A stretch of 64,000 nt of DNA from Persicobacter psychrovividus (GTDB taxonomy: Bacteria > Bacteroidota > Bacteroidia > Cytophagales > Cyclobacteriaceae), in assembly GCF_036492425.1 (NCBI RefSeq), contig NZ_AP025292.1, positions 558,001-622,000 of the forward strand. The letters are read 5' to 3'. The notes under the pieces were generated by a model that saw only the letters and a list, made by a program, of their open reading frames with translations, made no database searches and had not been told where the DNA came from. The position numbers and the translations under genes are program-made. Positions 7,594 to 18,200 of the stretch are shown piece by piece. The first letter of the stretch is position 1, and every line of letters begins with the position of its first letter.

Positions 7594-8955
7594 ATGTCAA
7601 ATACAAAAAAGCTGAAGAAGGGGTTTGATATCCGTCTTGTTGGACAAGCGGATAAACAAATTACTTCATTTGCAAAATCAAGTGTTTTCGCGCTTAAACC
7701 TTCAGATTTTATCGGGATCCAACGCCCGAAGTTGAAGGTTAAAGTCGGCGATACAGTAAAAGCAGGTTCGCCAGTTTTATTCGACAAAATGACCCCAGAG
7801 GTTCTTTATACTTCTCCAGTGAGTGGTGAAGTGGTAGAGATCGTTCGCGGGGCAAAGCGTCGCCTTTTAGAGGTTAGAATTTTAGCGGACAAGGAACTCG
7901 AATACGAGACCTTTAATCAGTTCAACATTGCCGACCTGTCAAATGTTTCGGCAGAACAGATTACTGAACAGTTGTGTGCCTCAGGTGTATGGCCACAAAT
8001 CATTCAACGCCCTTATGGGGTGGTTGCAAACCCAAAAGATAAGCCAAAGGCCATCTTTATTTCTTCTTTCGATACTCACCCATTAGCACCAGATACTGAT
8101 TTCGCATTCCAGGGCGAAGAGCAGCATCTGCAAGCAGGGATCGAGGCATTGTCGAAATTCACAAATCAAATTCATGTCGGCCTGAATGCCAAGTCGCCAT
8201 CGAAAGTATTCAGTGGATTGAAAGGAGTAACCTTTACCAGTTACGAAGGGCAGCACCCTGCAGGTAACGTAGGTATCCAGATTCACCATACTACGCCAAT
8301 CAACAAAGGCGATCTTTATTGGACGGTTTCGCCTGCGGGCTTGGCTGACATTGGTCGAATGTTGCTAAGTGGCAAATATGATCCTCAGCGCGTTATTGCG
8401 GTAACAGGTTCAGAAGTGAAGAAGCCTACTTACACGAAGGTGCATGCAGGTACTTCAATCAAGTCTTTAGTGGAAGGAAATGTAAACTCAGGACATTTGC
8501 GCTACATTTCAGGAAACGTACTGACAGGGGAGAAAATCGCCGCGGATGGTTTCTTGGGCTATTATCACAATCAGGTAACGGTAATTCCTGAAGGTGATGG
8601 AGAGCAGGAATTCCTGGGCTGGATCACCCCTCAAGCAGAGCGTTTGTCATTCTCAAAAGCATTTGGTTTGTTGTCTTTCTTGAATCCGAAAAAAGAGTAC
8701 CGTTTGGATACCAACACGCGTGGAGAAAAACGTCGCTTTGTAGTTTCTGGAGAATTCGAGAAAGTATTGCCGATGGACATCTACCCTGTGCATTTGTTTA
8801 AAGCGATCTTGGCAGAAGATTATGAAAATATGGAAGCCTTGGGGATTTACGAACTGGTAGAAGAAGATGTAGCTCTTTGTGAGTTTATCGATGTTTCAAA
8901 AAATGACATTCAGTCTATTTTGAGAAAAGGTTTGGATTTGTTGCAGTACAGCTAA
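7594..8955 (+). CDS. nqrA: Na+-translocating NADH:quinone reductase subunit A
   Basis: Peripheral cytoplasmic subunit of the six-subunit Na+-NQR that couples NADH oxidation by quinone to sodium export. Seen: the N-terminal KKGFDIRLVGQADKQI, the biotinyl/barrel-sandwich-like segment PKLKVKVGDTVKAGSPV, and the conserved central stretch GSEVKKPTYTKVHAGTSI. Length 453 fits NqrA. It is the first gene of nqrABCDE; nqrB follows after 8 nt. Codon use is strongly biased, as expected for a highly expressed respiratory complex. Confidence 0.96.
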   Translation: MSNTKKLKKGFDIRLVGQADKQITSFAKSSVFALKPSDFIGIQRPKLKVKVGDTVKAGSPVLFDKMTPEVLYTSPVSGEVVEIVRGAKRRLLEVRILADKELEYETFNQFNIADLSNVSAEQITEQLCASGVWPQIIQRPYGVVANPKDKPKAIFISSFDTHPLAPDTDFAFQGEEQHLQAGIEALSKFTNQIHVGLNAKSPSKVFSGLKGVTFTSYEGQHPAGNVGIQIHHTTPINKGDLYWTVSPAGLADIGRMLLSGKYDPQRVIAVTGSEVKKPTYTKVHAGTSIKSLVEGNVNSGHLRYISGNVLTGEKIAADGFLGYYHNQVTVIPEGDGEQEFLGWITPQAERLSFSKAFGLLSFLNPKKEYRLDTNTRGEKRRFVVSGEFEKVLPMDIYPVHLFKAILAEDYENMEALGIYELVEEDVALCEFIDVSKNDIQSILRKGLDLLQYS

Positions 8956-8963
8956 TAAGTATT

Positions 8964-10169
8964 ATGAAATTCTTAAGAGAAAAACTCGACGAAATAAAAC
9001 CGAACTTCAGCAAAGGAGGAAAATTCGAGAAGTTTCATCCCGCTTTTGAAGCGATTGACACGATCTTGTATGTGCCCAAAGAGGTGACCTCTGCAAAAGG
9101 AGTTCAGGTTAAAGACGCAGTCGATTTGAAGCGTCTGATGATGACAGTGGTGATCGCCCTGATCCCTTGTCTGTTATTCGGTATGTGGAACGTAGGTTTT
9201 CAGCACTATCTTGCGATAGGTGAAACGTCTACTTTCATAGATCAATTCCTTTACGGTGCCATGAAGGTACTTCCTATCGTGATCGTTGCTTATGCAGTCG
9301 GTGGATTGGTGGAAGGAACCTTCTCTGTGCTTAGAAATCACCCCATTGCGGAAGGTTTCCTGGTAACAGGTATGTTGGTGCCTTTGTGTATTCCTGCTTC
9401 TATTCCTTTATGGCAAGTGGCTTTGGCCATGGTGTTTGCCATTGTATTGGGTATCGAGGTGTTTGGTGGTGTAGGTACTAACGTGTTGAACGTAGCCCTT
9501 ACCGCACGTGCTTTCCTTTACTTTGCTTACCCAACAGATATCTCAGGAGATGTTTGGACGGCAGGTATCCACGGTGAAGGGATTAAATTGGTAGAAGGAT
9601 ATACAGGTGCTACGCCTTTGGCAATTGCTCACTCAACCCCTGCGGGCGAGAGCGTGGCCAATGCATTGAGCGCAGTATCGTATGGTGGTTTCGACCATAT
9701 CTTTAGTTTGAAAAACCTGTTCATGGGAGTGATCCCCGGCTCAATCGGTGAGACATCCACTTTGGCGATTTTAATCGGTGCCGCTATTTTGATTGTAACA
9801 GGCGTTGCTTCTTGGAGAATCATCGTTGGGGTATTTGGCGGTGCTTGGTTGACAGGCCTGTTGTTGAATGCTTTTGCTGTAAACCCATTCATGGGATTAC
9901 CTGCTCACTACCACTTGGTAATGGGTGGTTTGGCTTTCGGTGCTGTATTTATGGCTACTGACCCTGTAACGGCTGCCCATACCACTAAAGGGAAGTGGAT
10001 TTACGGTATTTTGATTGGTGCAATGACGGTGATTATCCGTGTATTCAACCCAGCATATCCTGAAGGAATTATGTTGGCAATTCTTTTGATGAACGTATTT
10101 GCGCCATTAATCGACCATTACGTAGTTGAGGCAAACAAAACTAAAAGATTAAAACGTGCGACAGTCTAA
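8964..10169 (+). CDS. nqrB: Na+-NQR subunit B
   Basis: Integral membrane subunit carrying covalent FMN and riboflavin and forming part of the sodium channel. Seen: N-terminal soluble part, then multiple hydrophobic helices, and the flavinylation motif TGAT with the attachment Thr217 in EGYTGATPLAIAHS. The conserved FGGVGTNVLNVALTARAFLYF and MATDPVTAAHT are present. Length 401 is normal. Its 3' end overlaps nqrC by 14 nt, implying translational coupling. Confidence 0.96.
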   Translation: MKFLREKLDEIKPNFSKGGKFEKFHPAFEAIDTILYVPKEVTSAKGVQVKDAVDLKRLMMTVVIALIPCLLFGMWNVGFQHYLAIGETSTFIDQFLYGAMKVLPIVIVAYAVGGLVEGTFSVLRNHPIAEGFLVTGMLVPLCIPASIPLWQVALAMVFAIVLGIEVFGGVGTNVLNVALTARAFLYFAYPTDISGDVWTAGIHGEGIKLVEGYTGATPLAIAHSTPAGESVANALSAVSYGGFDHIFSLKNLFMGVIPGSIGETSTLAILIGAAILIVTGVASWRIIVGVFGGAWLTGLLLNAFAVNPFMGLPAHYHLVMGGLAFGAVFMATDPVTAAHTTKGKWIYGILIGAMTVIIRVFNPAYPEGIMLAILLMNVFAPLIDHYVVEANKTKRLKRATV

Positions 10170-10863
10170 CGGATATATTATTGGTTTTGCAGTAGTCATG
10201 ACAATCGTCTGTGGAGGATTGTTATCGTGGGCTGCTGTGGGCTTGAAAGAAGCTCAGACCAAAGCGAAGGAATTGGATACTAAACGCCAAATTTTAAGTG
10301 CTGTAATTGATATCAAAGGAAAACCTTCTGAGGAGCTTTTGAAATTGTATGACAGCGACATCTCTGCAATTGTGATTGATGCACAAGGCAAGGTGCTTGA
10401 TGGCGTAGATGCTGCGACAGTAAATATCGCAAAAGAATACAAAAAGAAACCTGCTGAACGCAAGTTGCCGATTTACGAATTCAAGAAAGACGGTAAAATT
10501 TCTGCTTATATCCTTCCAATGTATGGCTCAGGCCTTTGGGATGCTATCTGGGGATTTATCGCTATTGAGTCTGACGGTAATACCGTGCAAGGGATCTCTT
10601 TGGATCACAAAGGAGAGACGCCTGGTCTTGGCGCCCGTATTACTTCTGAAGAAGTACAGGAGCGTTACAAAGACAAGAAGATCTTTGAAGGTGGTAAATT
10701 GGTGTCGGTACAAATGGTGAAAGGGGAAAACAACCCTGGCCTTAGCGAGCACCAAGTAGACGGAATGTCTGGCGCAACATTGACTGGTAACGGTGTGAAT
10801 AAAATGTTGGAGTCTTACCTTGATCTTTATAAGGGCTTCCTGAAAGAGCATAAAGCAGGTTAA
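10156..10863 (+). CDS. nqrC: Na+-NQR subunit C
   Basis: Membrane-anchored subunit with covalent FMN on its periplasmic FMN-binding domain. The start is a GTG inside the end of nqrB (MRQSNGYIIGFAVVMTIVCGG). Seen: a single N-terminal membrane helix (about 7–28), LYDSDISAIVIDAQGKV, GLWDAIWGFIAI, HKGETPGLGARI and the flavinylation motif SGAT with Thr208 in VDGMSGATLTGNGVN. Length 235 is usual for Bacteroidota NqrC. nqrD follows after 22 nt. Confidence 0.95.
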   Translation: MRQSNGYIIGFAVVMTIVCGGLLSWAAVGLKEAQTKAKELDTKRQILSAVIDIKGKPSEELLKLYDSDISAIVIDAQGKVLDGVDAATVNIAKEYKKKPAERKLPIYEFKKDGKISAYILPMYGSGLWDAIWGFIAIESDGNTVQGISLDHKGETPGLGARITSEEVQERYKDKKIFEGGKLVSVQMVKGENNPGLSEHQVDGMSGATLTGNGVNKMLESYLDLYKGFLKEHKAG

Positions 10864-10885
10864 TTAAACTTTAAAAGATATTACA

Positions 10886-11545
10886 ATGGCTGAAACAGTA
10901 GAAACGGCGAAGGTAGAGAAGGCAGAGCCTTTATTCTCCAAGCGCCGAAAAAACATTGTTGCCGACCCTTTGAATGACGATAACCCAATTACCATTCAGG
11001 TACTGGGAATCTGTTCTGCACTTGCGGTAACGACACAAATGGAGCCTACATTCGTAATGGCCTTGGCCGTAACGGTTGTAATTGTATTCTCCAACTTGAT
11101 TATTTCATTAATGCGTAACTTGATTCCAGGTCGTATTCGTATCATCGTCCAATTGGCCGTGATCGCGACTTTGGTATCTTTGGTAGACCAGGTTTTGAAG
11201 GCCTACTTCTTCGACATCTCCAAGATGTTGTCCGTATTCGTATCGCTGATTATTACCAACTGTATTGTAATGGGTCGATTGGAGGCCTTTGCAATGGGTA
11301 ACAAACCTTACGATTCTGTATTGGATGGTTTGGGTTCTGGTTTGGGTTATGCGTGGATCATCTTGACCGTAGCATTCTTCCGTGAACTTTTGGGTTCTGG
11401 ATCTGTTTTCGGTATCAAGATTTTTGAAGCATTGCATATCAACTTCCCAACGAATGGATTGATGGTAACGCCTGTAGGTGCCTTTATGGTATTGGCTTTG
11501 ATCATCTGGGTACAGCGTGCACGCTCTGGTTACGTAGAAAAATAA
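10886..11545 (+). CDS. nqrD: Na+-NQR subunit D
   Basis: Integral membrane subunit, homologous to RnfE, that with NqrE holds the intramembrane iron centre. Seen: six hydrophobic helices, with the conserved LGICSALAVTTQ (about residues 50–61, including the Cys ligand) and the NCIVMGRLEAFAMGN loop with the second Cys. A 30-residue hydrophilic N-terminal extension (AETVETAKVEKAEPLFSKRR) precedes the family core. Length 219. It lies 12 nt before nqrE. Confidence 0.95.
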   Translation: MAETVETAKVEKAEPLFSKRRKNIVADPLNDDNPITIQVLGICSALAVTTQMEPTFVMALAVTVVIVFSNLIISLMRNLIPGRIRIIVQLAVIATLVSLVDQVLKAYFFDISKMLSVFVSLIITNCIVMGRLEAFAMGNKPYDSVLDGLGSGLGYAWIILTVAFFRELLGSGSVFGIKIFEALHINFPTNGLMVTPVGAFMVLALIIWVQRARSGYVEK

Positions 11546-11557
11546 ACGAACAAAATA

Positions 11558-12169
11558 ATGGAATTATTTAACTTAGGAATAAAATCCATCTTCATCGAGA
11601 ACATGGTATTTGCCTACTTCTTGGGAATGTGTTCTTTCTTGGCCGTTTCTAAAAAGGTAAGTACAGCGATGGGATTGGGTATTGCCGTAACGTTCGTATT
11701 GACGATTACAGTACCTGCGGACTGGGCATTACAGACATACGTATTGAAAGAAGGTGCTTTGGCTTGGCTTTCACCAAGTCTGGCATCAGTAGATTTATCA
11801 TTCTTGCAGGCGATCATGTTTATTGCCGTTATTGCATCGATGGTACAGCTTGTAGAGATGGTGATTGAAAAAGTATCTCCAGCACTTTATGGTTCTTTGG
11901 GTATCTTCTTGCCTTTGATCGCAGTAAACTGTGCGATTTTGGGGGCGTCGATGTTCATGGTACAGCGTGAAATGGATCTTGCTGAATCAGTAGTTTATGG
12001 TTTCTCTTCAGGAATCGGCTGGTTGTTGGCAATTGTTGCTTTGGCGGCAATCCGTGAGCGTATGAAGTACTCTGATGTGCCAGATGCAATGAAAGGTCTG
12101 GGAATCACCATGGTCATCACTGGTTTGATGGGTATGGCATTTATGTCATTCATGGGAATCTCGCTTTAA
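11558..12169 (+). CDS. nqrE: Na+-NQR subunit E
   Basis: Integral membrane partner of NqrD. Seen: N-terminal [20 protein letters not shown] with one conserved Cys, six membrane helices, [17 protein letters not shown] with the second Cys, and [20 protein letters not shown], which is typical of NqrE. Length 203. It is the last gene of the operon: a strong terminator follows and no nqrF is found downstream in this window, although NqrF (2Fe-2S/FAD, NADH-oxidising) is required for the complex. Confidence 0.96.
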   Translation: MELFNLGIKSIFIENMVFAYFLGMCSFLAVSKKVSTAMGLGIAVTFVLTITVPADWALQTYVLKEGALAWLSPSLASVDLSFLQAIMFIAVIASMVQLVEMVIEKVSPALYGSLGIFLPLIAVNCAILGASMFMVQREMDLAESVVYGFSSGIGWLLAIVALAAIRERMKYSDVPDAMKGLGITMVITGLMGMAFMSFMGISL

Positions 12170-12195
12170 GCAACTTCCCTTGATTATAAAAATGG

Positions 12196-12226
12196 AAAGC
12201 ACCTCAATTTTGAGGTGCTTTTTTTT
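12196..12226 (+). terminator. Terminator of the nqr operon
   Basis: Perfect 10-bp stem AAGCACCTCA / TGAGGTGCTT with a 4-nt loop, followed by an eight-T run. It ends nqrABCDE. Confidence 0.9.
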
Positions 12227-12339
12227 GTTCCTTTTGAGTGAAATTTCGTCAGTAATAACTGTAACAAGCTGACAAGTATTTGAAATTGATCAAATGCTAA
12301 AGAGGGGGAGGGAGTATAAGATGCTAAAACAACAACCTA

Positions 12340-13818
12340 TTGAGTCCACTTCATTCCAAAAATATTTTTTCCAGCGATCTGTTCAAAAAATGGGCAGTGC
12401 TGTTTTTCGCCCCTTTAGCGGTGGCTATTGGTTTAATGATCGGTACAGGAAGCAAACTGCCATTCATTATTTTTATCGTTCCGGCGGCCATATTGTTCCT
12501 CGTTAATTTTTATAATAACCCACGTATCGGTATTTATATTGTCCTCGTGGTTGCTTTTATGCAAGCTGGCTTAACCCGCTACTACCCCGTGGCGCCTTAT
12601 GGGCTTGCCGTTGATGTCTTTCTGCTGCTTCCCATCCTTTTTATTATGCTTCGGAAAGGAAAGGACCTTGATGCTTCTGATTTAAATCAGGCCGTATTCT
12701 ATGTGATTTTGCTGTGGTTCAGCTATTGTATTGTTGAAATAGCCAACCCGCTCGCGCGAAGTGTTGTTGCCTGGTTTTATGCCATGCGTGGTTTGGCACT
12801 GTACCTGGTGCTGAACTTTATTTGTGGTATGCTGATATTCAATAAGCCCAAGGACATGGACCTGATGATTACCATCTGGACCGTATTTTCAATCATCGGG
12901 ACCATTTGGGGCATAAAGCAGCTGTTCATTGGGGTGTCCCCTACAGAACAACGATGGCTCGATGCAGGAGCAGCAAACACCCACGTGCTTTTCGGTAAAT
13001 TGCGGGTGTTTTCCTATTATTCGGATGCCGCACAGTTTGGTGCCTCCCAGGCCATGGCAGGGATTGTTTTTGGTATTTATGCCATTGCCGAATGGGCCAA
13101 TAAACGGCGAAGGAACTACCTGATTTTTGCCTCCCTGATGGCTTTTTATGGAATGATCATCTCGGGTTCCCGTGGGCCTTTGGTTATTCCTGCCTTGGCG
13201 GGTTTTATGTATCTGTTGCTAAGTAAGCGTTTGAAAATCCTGATCCTCGGTTGTTCGATAGGCTTTATGGTGTTTTCAGTTTTGAAATTCACCACCATCG
13301 GGCAGACCAACTATCAAATCAACAGGATGCGTACAGCCCTGAACCCTTCTGAAGACCCATCCTTTTTAGTGCGACTGAACAGGGAAAAAATTCTTGAAGC
13401 CTATATGCACAACAAACCGATTGGTGCAGGTATCGGCATGGCAGGCTCGTGGGGGAAACGCTTTGCGCCAGGTACTTTCCTTGCGGAGCTCGGAACCGAT
13501 GGTCATTACACCCGTGTGTGGGCAGAGTGTGGATTTATAGGGCTTTATGTCCATATTTTCATGATTGTTTTTATAGCAGTGAAAGGCTTTTTGGTCGTCT
13601 GGAACCTCAAAGAATCCAAAACAAGGGTCAAGCTAATTGCTATGTATGGTGGCTATTGTGGGGTGGCAGCTGCAAGTTATACCAACGGATTGATCACACA
13701 GATTCCTACGGCTCCACTCACCTACTTCGGAATAGCGTTTATTTTCCTGGGCAGGCGGTGGGAACAGGAAGCGGAAAAAGAAGAGGCGAAGTTGCTCGAA
13801 AAGCAGGAAGTTGAATAA
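12340..13818 (+). CDS. O-antigen ligase/polymerase-like membrane protein
   Basis: A polytopic membrane protein with about ten to twelve hydrophobic helices and a larger extracytoplasmic loop. Seen: the Wzy_C/O-antigen-ligase-like stretch MIISGSRGPLVIPALAGFMYLLLS, then a loop with LVRLNREKILEAYMHNKPIGAGIGMAGSWG and LGTDGHYTRVWAECGFIGLYVHIF, the usual pattern for ligases and polymerases that move surface polysaccharide. The frame opens at a TTG at 12340 with no obvious ribosome site. An ATG at 12321 behind a purine-rich tract reads into the same protein only if one base is dropped in the T6 run 12365–12370. The substrate polysaccharide is unknown. Confidence 0.8.
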   Translation: MSPLHSKNIFSSDLFKKWAVLFFAPLAVAIGLMIGTGSKLPFIIFIVPAAILFLVNFYNNPRIGIYIVLVVAFMQAGLTRYYPVAPYGLAVDVFLLLPILFIMLRKGKDLDASDLNQAVFYVILLWFSYCIVEIANPLARSVVAWFYAMRGLALYLVLNFICGMLIFNKPKDMDLMITIWTVFSIIGTIWGIKQLFIGVSPTEQRWLDAGAANTHVLFGKLRVFSYYSDAAQFGASQAMAGIVFGIYAIAEWANKRRRNYLIFASLMAFYGMIISGSRGPLVIPALAGFMYLLLSKRLKILILGCSIGFMVFSVLKFTTIGQTNYQINRMRTALNPSEDPSFLVRLNREKILEAYMHNKPIGAGIGMAGSWGKRFAPGTFLAELGTDGHYTRVWAECGFIGLYVHIFMIVFIAVKGFLVVWNLKESKTRVKLIAMYGGYCGVAAASYTNGLITQIPTAPLTYFGIAFIFLGRRWEQEAEKEEAKLLEKQEVE

Positions 13819-13870
13819 GCGGATGCTTAATATTTGCAGGAGGGTGTTAAGTTTTTTTAATACGCTCTAA

Positions 13871-13914
13871 AAAAGAAAATCCCCTGAGTCATCACACTCA
13901 GGGGATTTTCTTTT
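13871..13914. terminator. Bidirectional terminator
   Basis: Perfect 19-bp stem (left arm 13871–13889, right arm 13896–13914, 6-nt loop) with a GC core CCCCTGAGT and A/T outer part. It separates the convergent polymerase-like and acyltransferase genes. Confidence 0.92.
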
Positions 13915-13926
13915 GCTGATTCAGGC

Positions 13927-15153
13927 TTATTGATTTTGAATGGGACTGATTTTACTGCCCACATCACCAACGGCAGATTTGGCGTCGGCCTTTGCTTCAG
14001 GGTGTACGCCACTTTTAATCACCATAAACCTGCTTTTGAATTTCAGTACTTTTGATTCAAAATATTCATAAGAGATTGCGGTGATGAAAGTCGTGAATAT
14101 CACACTTCCCCCATACAGCAATACATTGAATAGGGTAGGGTTTACGAGCTGAACTTCAAAATACATCAACATTTTTATGATCAGGATAATACAAATGTTG
14201 TGGTACATGTAAACGCCATAAGAGAGGTTGCCCAAAAAGTTAAAAAAGGGCCCCTCCATACTGTTAGAGGCATTCGGATGTGTTGAGAGGTTCATCAGGA
14301 ACAGGGTAAATACGATACCCTCTATAATGGAAGCACCGAAAAAGTGCATCGGCAGAAACATCATCAGGACCAAACCGAACATGCTTCCATACTTACTGAT
14401 GGGGTGATAAATAAGGGCGAGAAATTTCGCCTTTTGCTGATACAACACCCATGCACCAATACCCCCAAGCGTCATTTGTTCAATCTGGAAAGTATGCATC
14501 ATGCGATAGGCAAAATTGATCGGTACATGCAGGGAATGCCCCGCCACGAAGTAAGACTTTGATAGGTACAACGCCAGGTCGATGCTGGTTTTAAAGGCCA
14601 AAAAGCCGATGAGAAACTGAAAGAGATTTTTTCTGAATAACCAGATCAGTACTGGCCACGCCAGGTAGAACTGCTCTTCAACACCAATAGACCATGCCTG
14701 ATTTGCCCCCAGAACAGGATCAAAAGCCTGGCGGGCAACATTGGGTAAAATAGCGAGGTACAGGACTAATTTCTGCATGAAATTTTCCTGCAGGTGAATA
14801 CCAAAACTGTCGAGATTGACGATTTGAGGAAGTAAGAAAAAGGCGATTATTGTTACCAAAAAGTACAAGGGCCAAATTCTTAAGGCACGACGAAGGTAGA
14901 ATTTGAAAAACGCTATGTCCTTCGTTTTTTCAAGCTCAGCCATCAACAGATAGGTAATCAGGAACCCGCTCAGCACAAAGAAAAGCGATACCGCCTTATG
15001 TCCGAGGGCATCGACAAGGGTCGAGCCCCAGGCATTCTCAAGGCCAAGCCAGTATTTATGATGCTCAATATGATGGAAGATCACGGCACAGGCAGCAAAA
15101 AATCGCACACCATTGAGTCCTTTAAAGTAGATTTTCTGTTTTGATTGCTCCAT
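13927..15153 (-). CDS. Acyltransferase-3 family membrane protein (OafA/YrhL-like)
   Basis: Predicted to O-acylate a surface carbohydrate using a cytoplasmic acyl donor. Seen: the N-terminal LNGVRFFAACAVIFHHIEHH with the catalytic-type His, FFVLSGFLITYLL (typical second helix), FYLRRALRIWPLYFLV with the conserved Arg residues, and SIGVEEQFYLAWPVLIWLF, followed by further helices to about residue 370 and a polar tail. Length 408 fits the membrane-only version without an SGNH domain. It lies near the polymerase-like gene, which suggests surface-glycan modification, but the two are convergent and not an operon. Confidence 0.92.
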   Translation of the reverse strand: MEQSKQKIYFKGLNGVRFFAACAVIFHHIEHHKYWLGLENAWGSTLVDALGHKAVSLFFVLSGFLITYLLMAELEKTKDIAFFKFYLRRALRIWPLYFLVTIIAFFLLPQIVNLDSFGIHLQENFMQKLVLYLAILPNVARQAFDPVLGANQAWSIGVEEQFYLAWPVLIWLFRKNLFQFLIGFLAFKTSIDLALYLSKSYFVAGHSLHVPINFAYRMMHTFQIEQMTLGGIGAWVLYQQKAKFLALIYHPISKYGSMFGLVLMMFLPMHFFGASIIEGIVFTLFLMNLSTHPNASNSMEGPFFNFLGNLSYGVYMYHNICIILIIKMLMYFEVQLVNPTLFNVLLYGGSVIFTTFITAISYEYFESKVLKFKSRFMVIKSGVHPEAKADAKSAVGDVGSKISPIQNQ

Positions 15154-15243
15154 TTAGGGGCTTATTTTTGGTGGGTAATTGTTGGATTTGTTTTTCTGTA
15201 ACGATATCCTATTTCTTTAAGTTCCTCACCTTATTTATCATCC

Positions 15244-18200
15244 ATGTCAGTACAAAATATATATCCCTCCGAAAGCGATAAAAAATTCAAGGTTTACAAG
15301 GCAGCTGCAGGCTCGGGAAAAACCTATACACTGGCCAAAGAATACATCGGCTTGGCGATTAAAGGTGAGCAAGCTTTCAGGTTCAGTAATATTCTTGCGG
15401 TAACCTTTACCAATAAGGCGACGCAGGAAATGAAAGACCGCATGCTCCTGTTCATGCACAGAATTGCCAAAGGAGAGGAAGGCGGCATGTGTGGTGATAT
15501 TGCCGAAAATATCGGCCTGTCGCCAGAGGAAGTGCAAAAGCGCTGTGGTCGGGAACTGAAAAATATTCTTCATGCTTATTCTCAGTTTAGGGTAACGACG
15601 ATCGACTCCTTTTTTCAGGAGGTGGTTCGGGCTTTTGCTAAAGATCTGGGCTTGCATGGTGATGCCCGTATTGAGATGGATTCCTCCGCAGTGATGGACA
15701 GTGTGGTGGAACGGCTGGTCAATAAATTGGGGTATGATGAAGAACTGACAGGCTGGATGGTCGCTTTTGCGGAAGAAAAATTGAACGACAATGAGCGGTG
15801 GGACTTCCGTGATGGACTGAAGAAGTTTGCCTCGAGCTTGCTCTCTGAAGAGTTCAAGGTATTTGAGAAACCACTGAGGGAAGACGTCTCAGACCCTGAA
15901 AAAATGAAGAGATTTCGGGATGAGATTAATGCGGTGGTGAAGGGTTTTGAACAACAGATGGATCAGTTGGGAAATAAAGCACTGGATATTATTGCAGCGG
16001 CAGGTTTGAGCATAGAAGTTTTTCCTTATGGCACGTTCTCTTTTGCTAATTACTTCAATAAGGTACTATTGACCTCAAAAGATTATAAGCCTGGAGTCAG
16101 GGTGCTCGCGGCCTGCAATGAGGTACAAAAGTGGATGAAGAAAAACGACCCCAACGAGGCCAGTATTTCCATGGTTTATGCAACGCTGAACCCTGTGTTG
16201 AATCAGTTGGTGGAACTGTATAGAAGTCAGCATAGCTTTTATAAAATATGTAAAACCGTTCGTTCGCAAGTCTATAATGTCGGCCTGTTCGCTCGTATCC
16301 TTGAAGAGTTGCAAGCCTATCGCGAGGAGCAAAACATGATGCTTATTTCTGATACTTCAGATTTCCTGAACCGCATTATTTATGGAGAGTCGGGCACTGA
16401 GGAAATGGATTTTGCCGACAGCCCCATCCCTCCTTATATCTATGAGCGCGTAGGGACCAAGTATGAGCATTTTCTGATTGATGAGTTTCAGGATACCTCC
16501 CTGTTTCAGTGGAAAAATTTCCGCCCTTTGGTGACCAATACGCTGGCTGAGGGCAATGAAAGCCTTGTGGTAGGGGATGTCAAGCAGTCTATTTATCGTT
16601 GGCGTGGTGGCGACTGGGAATTGTTGCTGAATAAAATTTATGATGATATTGACCGTGTAAACGATCAAACATTGGACACCAATTGGCGGTCTTACGAGAA
16701 TATTATCAAATTCAATAACCACCTTTTCGAGACTGCGCCCGCTGTTTTGGGAGATTATTTGGTGAACATGGTCTCAGGTATTGAAGAACTTCCCCATGAT
16801 GCCCTTGAGCAGGTGAAGCATGGTGCCGAAGATATTGTGAAGGCCTATGAAGGTGCAACACAAAAGGTCAGTGGTCCCAAGCAAAAAAAGCCCATTAAAG
16901 GGTTTGCGGAATGCCATTTTCTGGAAATGAGCAAGGAAAGGGTTAATGAAGAAGGGAATTTTAAGGATTTGGTTTTGGATCGGTTGCCAATGGCACTGGA
17001 GCGGTATTTTGCACTGGGATATCAACCCAAAGACCTTTCTTTTTTGGTGAGAACCAAACGCGAGGGGCAGAAAATCGCCAATCGCCTGATAGCCTACGGA
17101 CAGGAGACCAATCAAGAAAAACTTTTTCGGGTCGTTTCTTCCGAGTCGCTATATATCAGCGAGGCCAGCACGGTTCAGTTGCTGGTTTCATGCATGCGGT
17201 GGATCAACACCCCCGATGATCGCCATGCGATTGCGCAAGTGGTATATGCGCATGTAAAGGCAAAAGATATTGATGCTGAGCCTCACGAGGCATTTACAGC
17301 CAATGTCGATGCGCCAATTTTTCCGCAGGCATTGCGTATACAACGCGCCTATTTTATGAAGTTGCCGCTGTTTGAAATGGCAGAGCAACTGCTGGATGTC
17401 CTTGAATTATGCAAGGAAAATACTTCCGTAGGAAATGTTGAAAAAGCCTATGTGATGGGCTTTTTGGATGCCGTGATGGAGTTTAGTCAGGGTGAGTTTG
17501 ATGACCTGACCGCCTTTTTGGAGTGGTGGGATGAGCGCGGTGTTACCAAGGCAATCCGTATTCCTGATACCCTCGATGCGATGCAAATCATGACGGTTCA
17601 CAAATCCAAGGGGCTGGAATTTCGCGTGGTGGTGGTGCCTTTCTGCGATTGGGAAATGGATCATTCACCTTACAAGGCGCCAACACTTTGGGCACAATCG
17701 GAACTTGCTCCGCTGAATGCCCTGACCCGTGTGCCGATAAAATACTCTTCGAGTCTGCAATTATCGCCTTTCAGTCAGGAATATTTTGCCGAAAAGATGA
17801 AAATCAATTTTGATAATCTCAACATTCTTTATGTGGCCACCACGCGTGCAGAAGAAGGCTTGCTGACTTTTAGTCCGCTGGATGGTCTGGATAAGAAGCC
17901 CAAGAAAGGAGAAATTCCAAGAACAGAAAAGGTCGTTCATGCGGGAGATTTACTGAGACTTTCTCTTCAGGCACAAAATGATGCGCAGGCCTGGGAAGTG
18001 ATTGAAAAAGATAGTGTGATTTACCGTAGTGGTGAACCTCAGTTCGAAAAACATGATGAAGCAGTTGGCAAAGATGAGGCCGATATTGAACGGATGAAAT
18101 TTTTCGATTGGCGACAAAATCGCTTGAAAATTAGCCGTCAGTCAGAAATATTGAATTTGGACTTTTTAGAGACGGAAGAGAAGGTCAATTATGGGGTGCT

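Noticed and set aside
12294-12506. Separate 70-residue ORF before the polymerase-like gene
   Set aside because: After the T6 run it is only the out-of-frame reading of the polymerase gene; its first 15 codons are better explained as that gene's original N-terminus (see finding).
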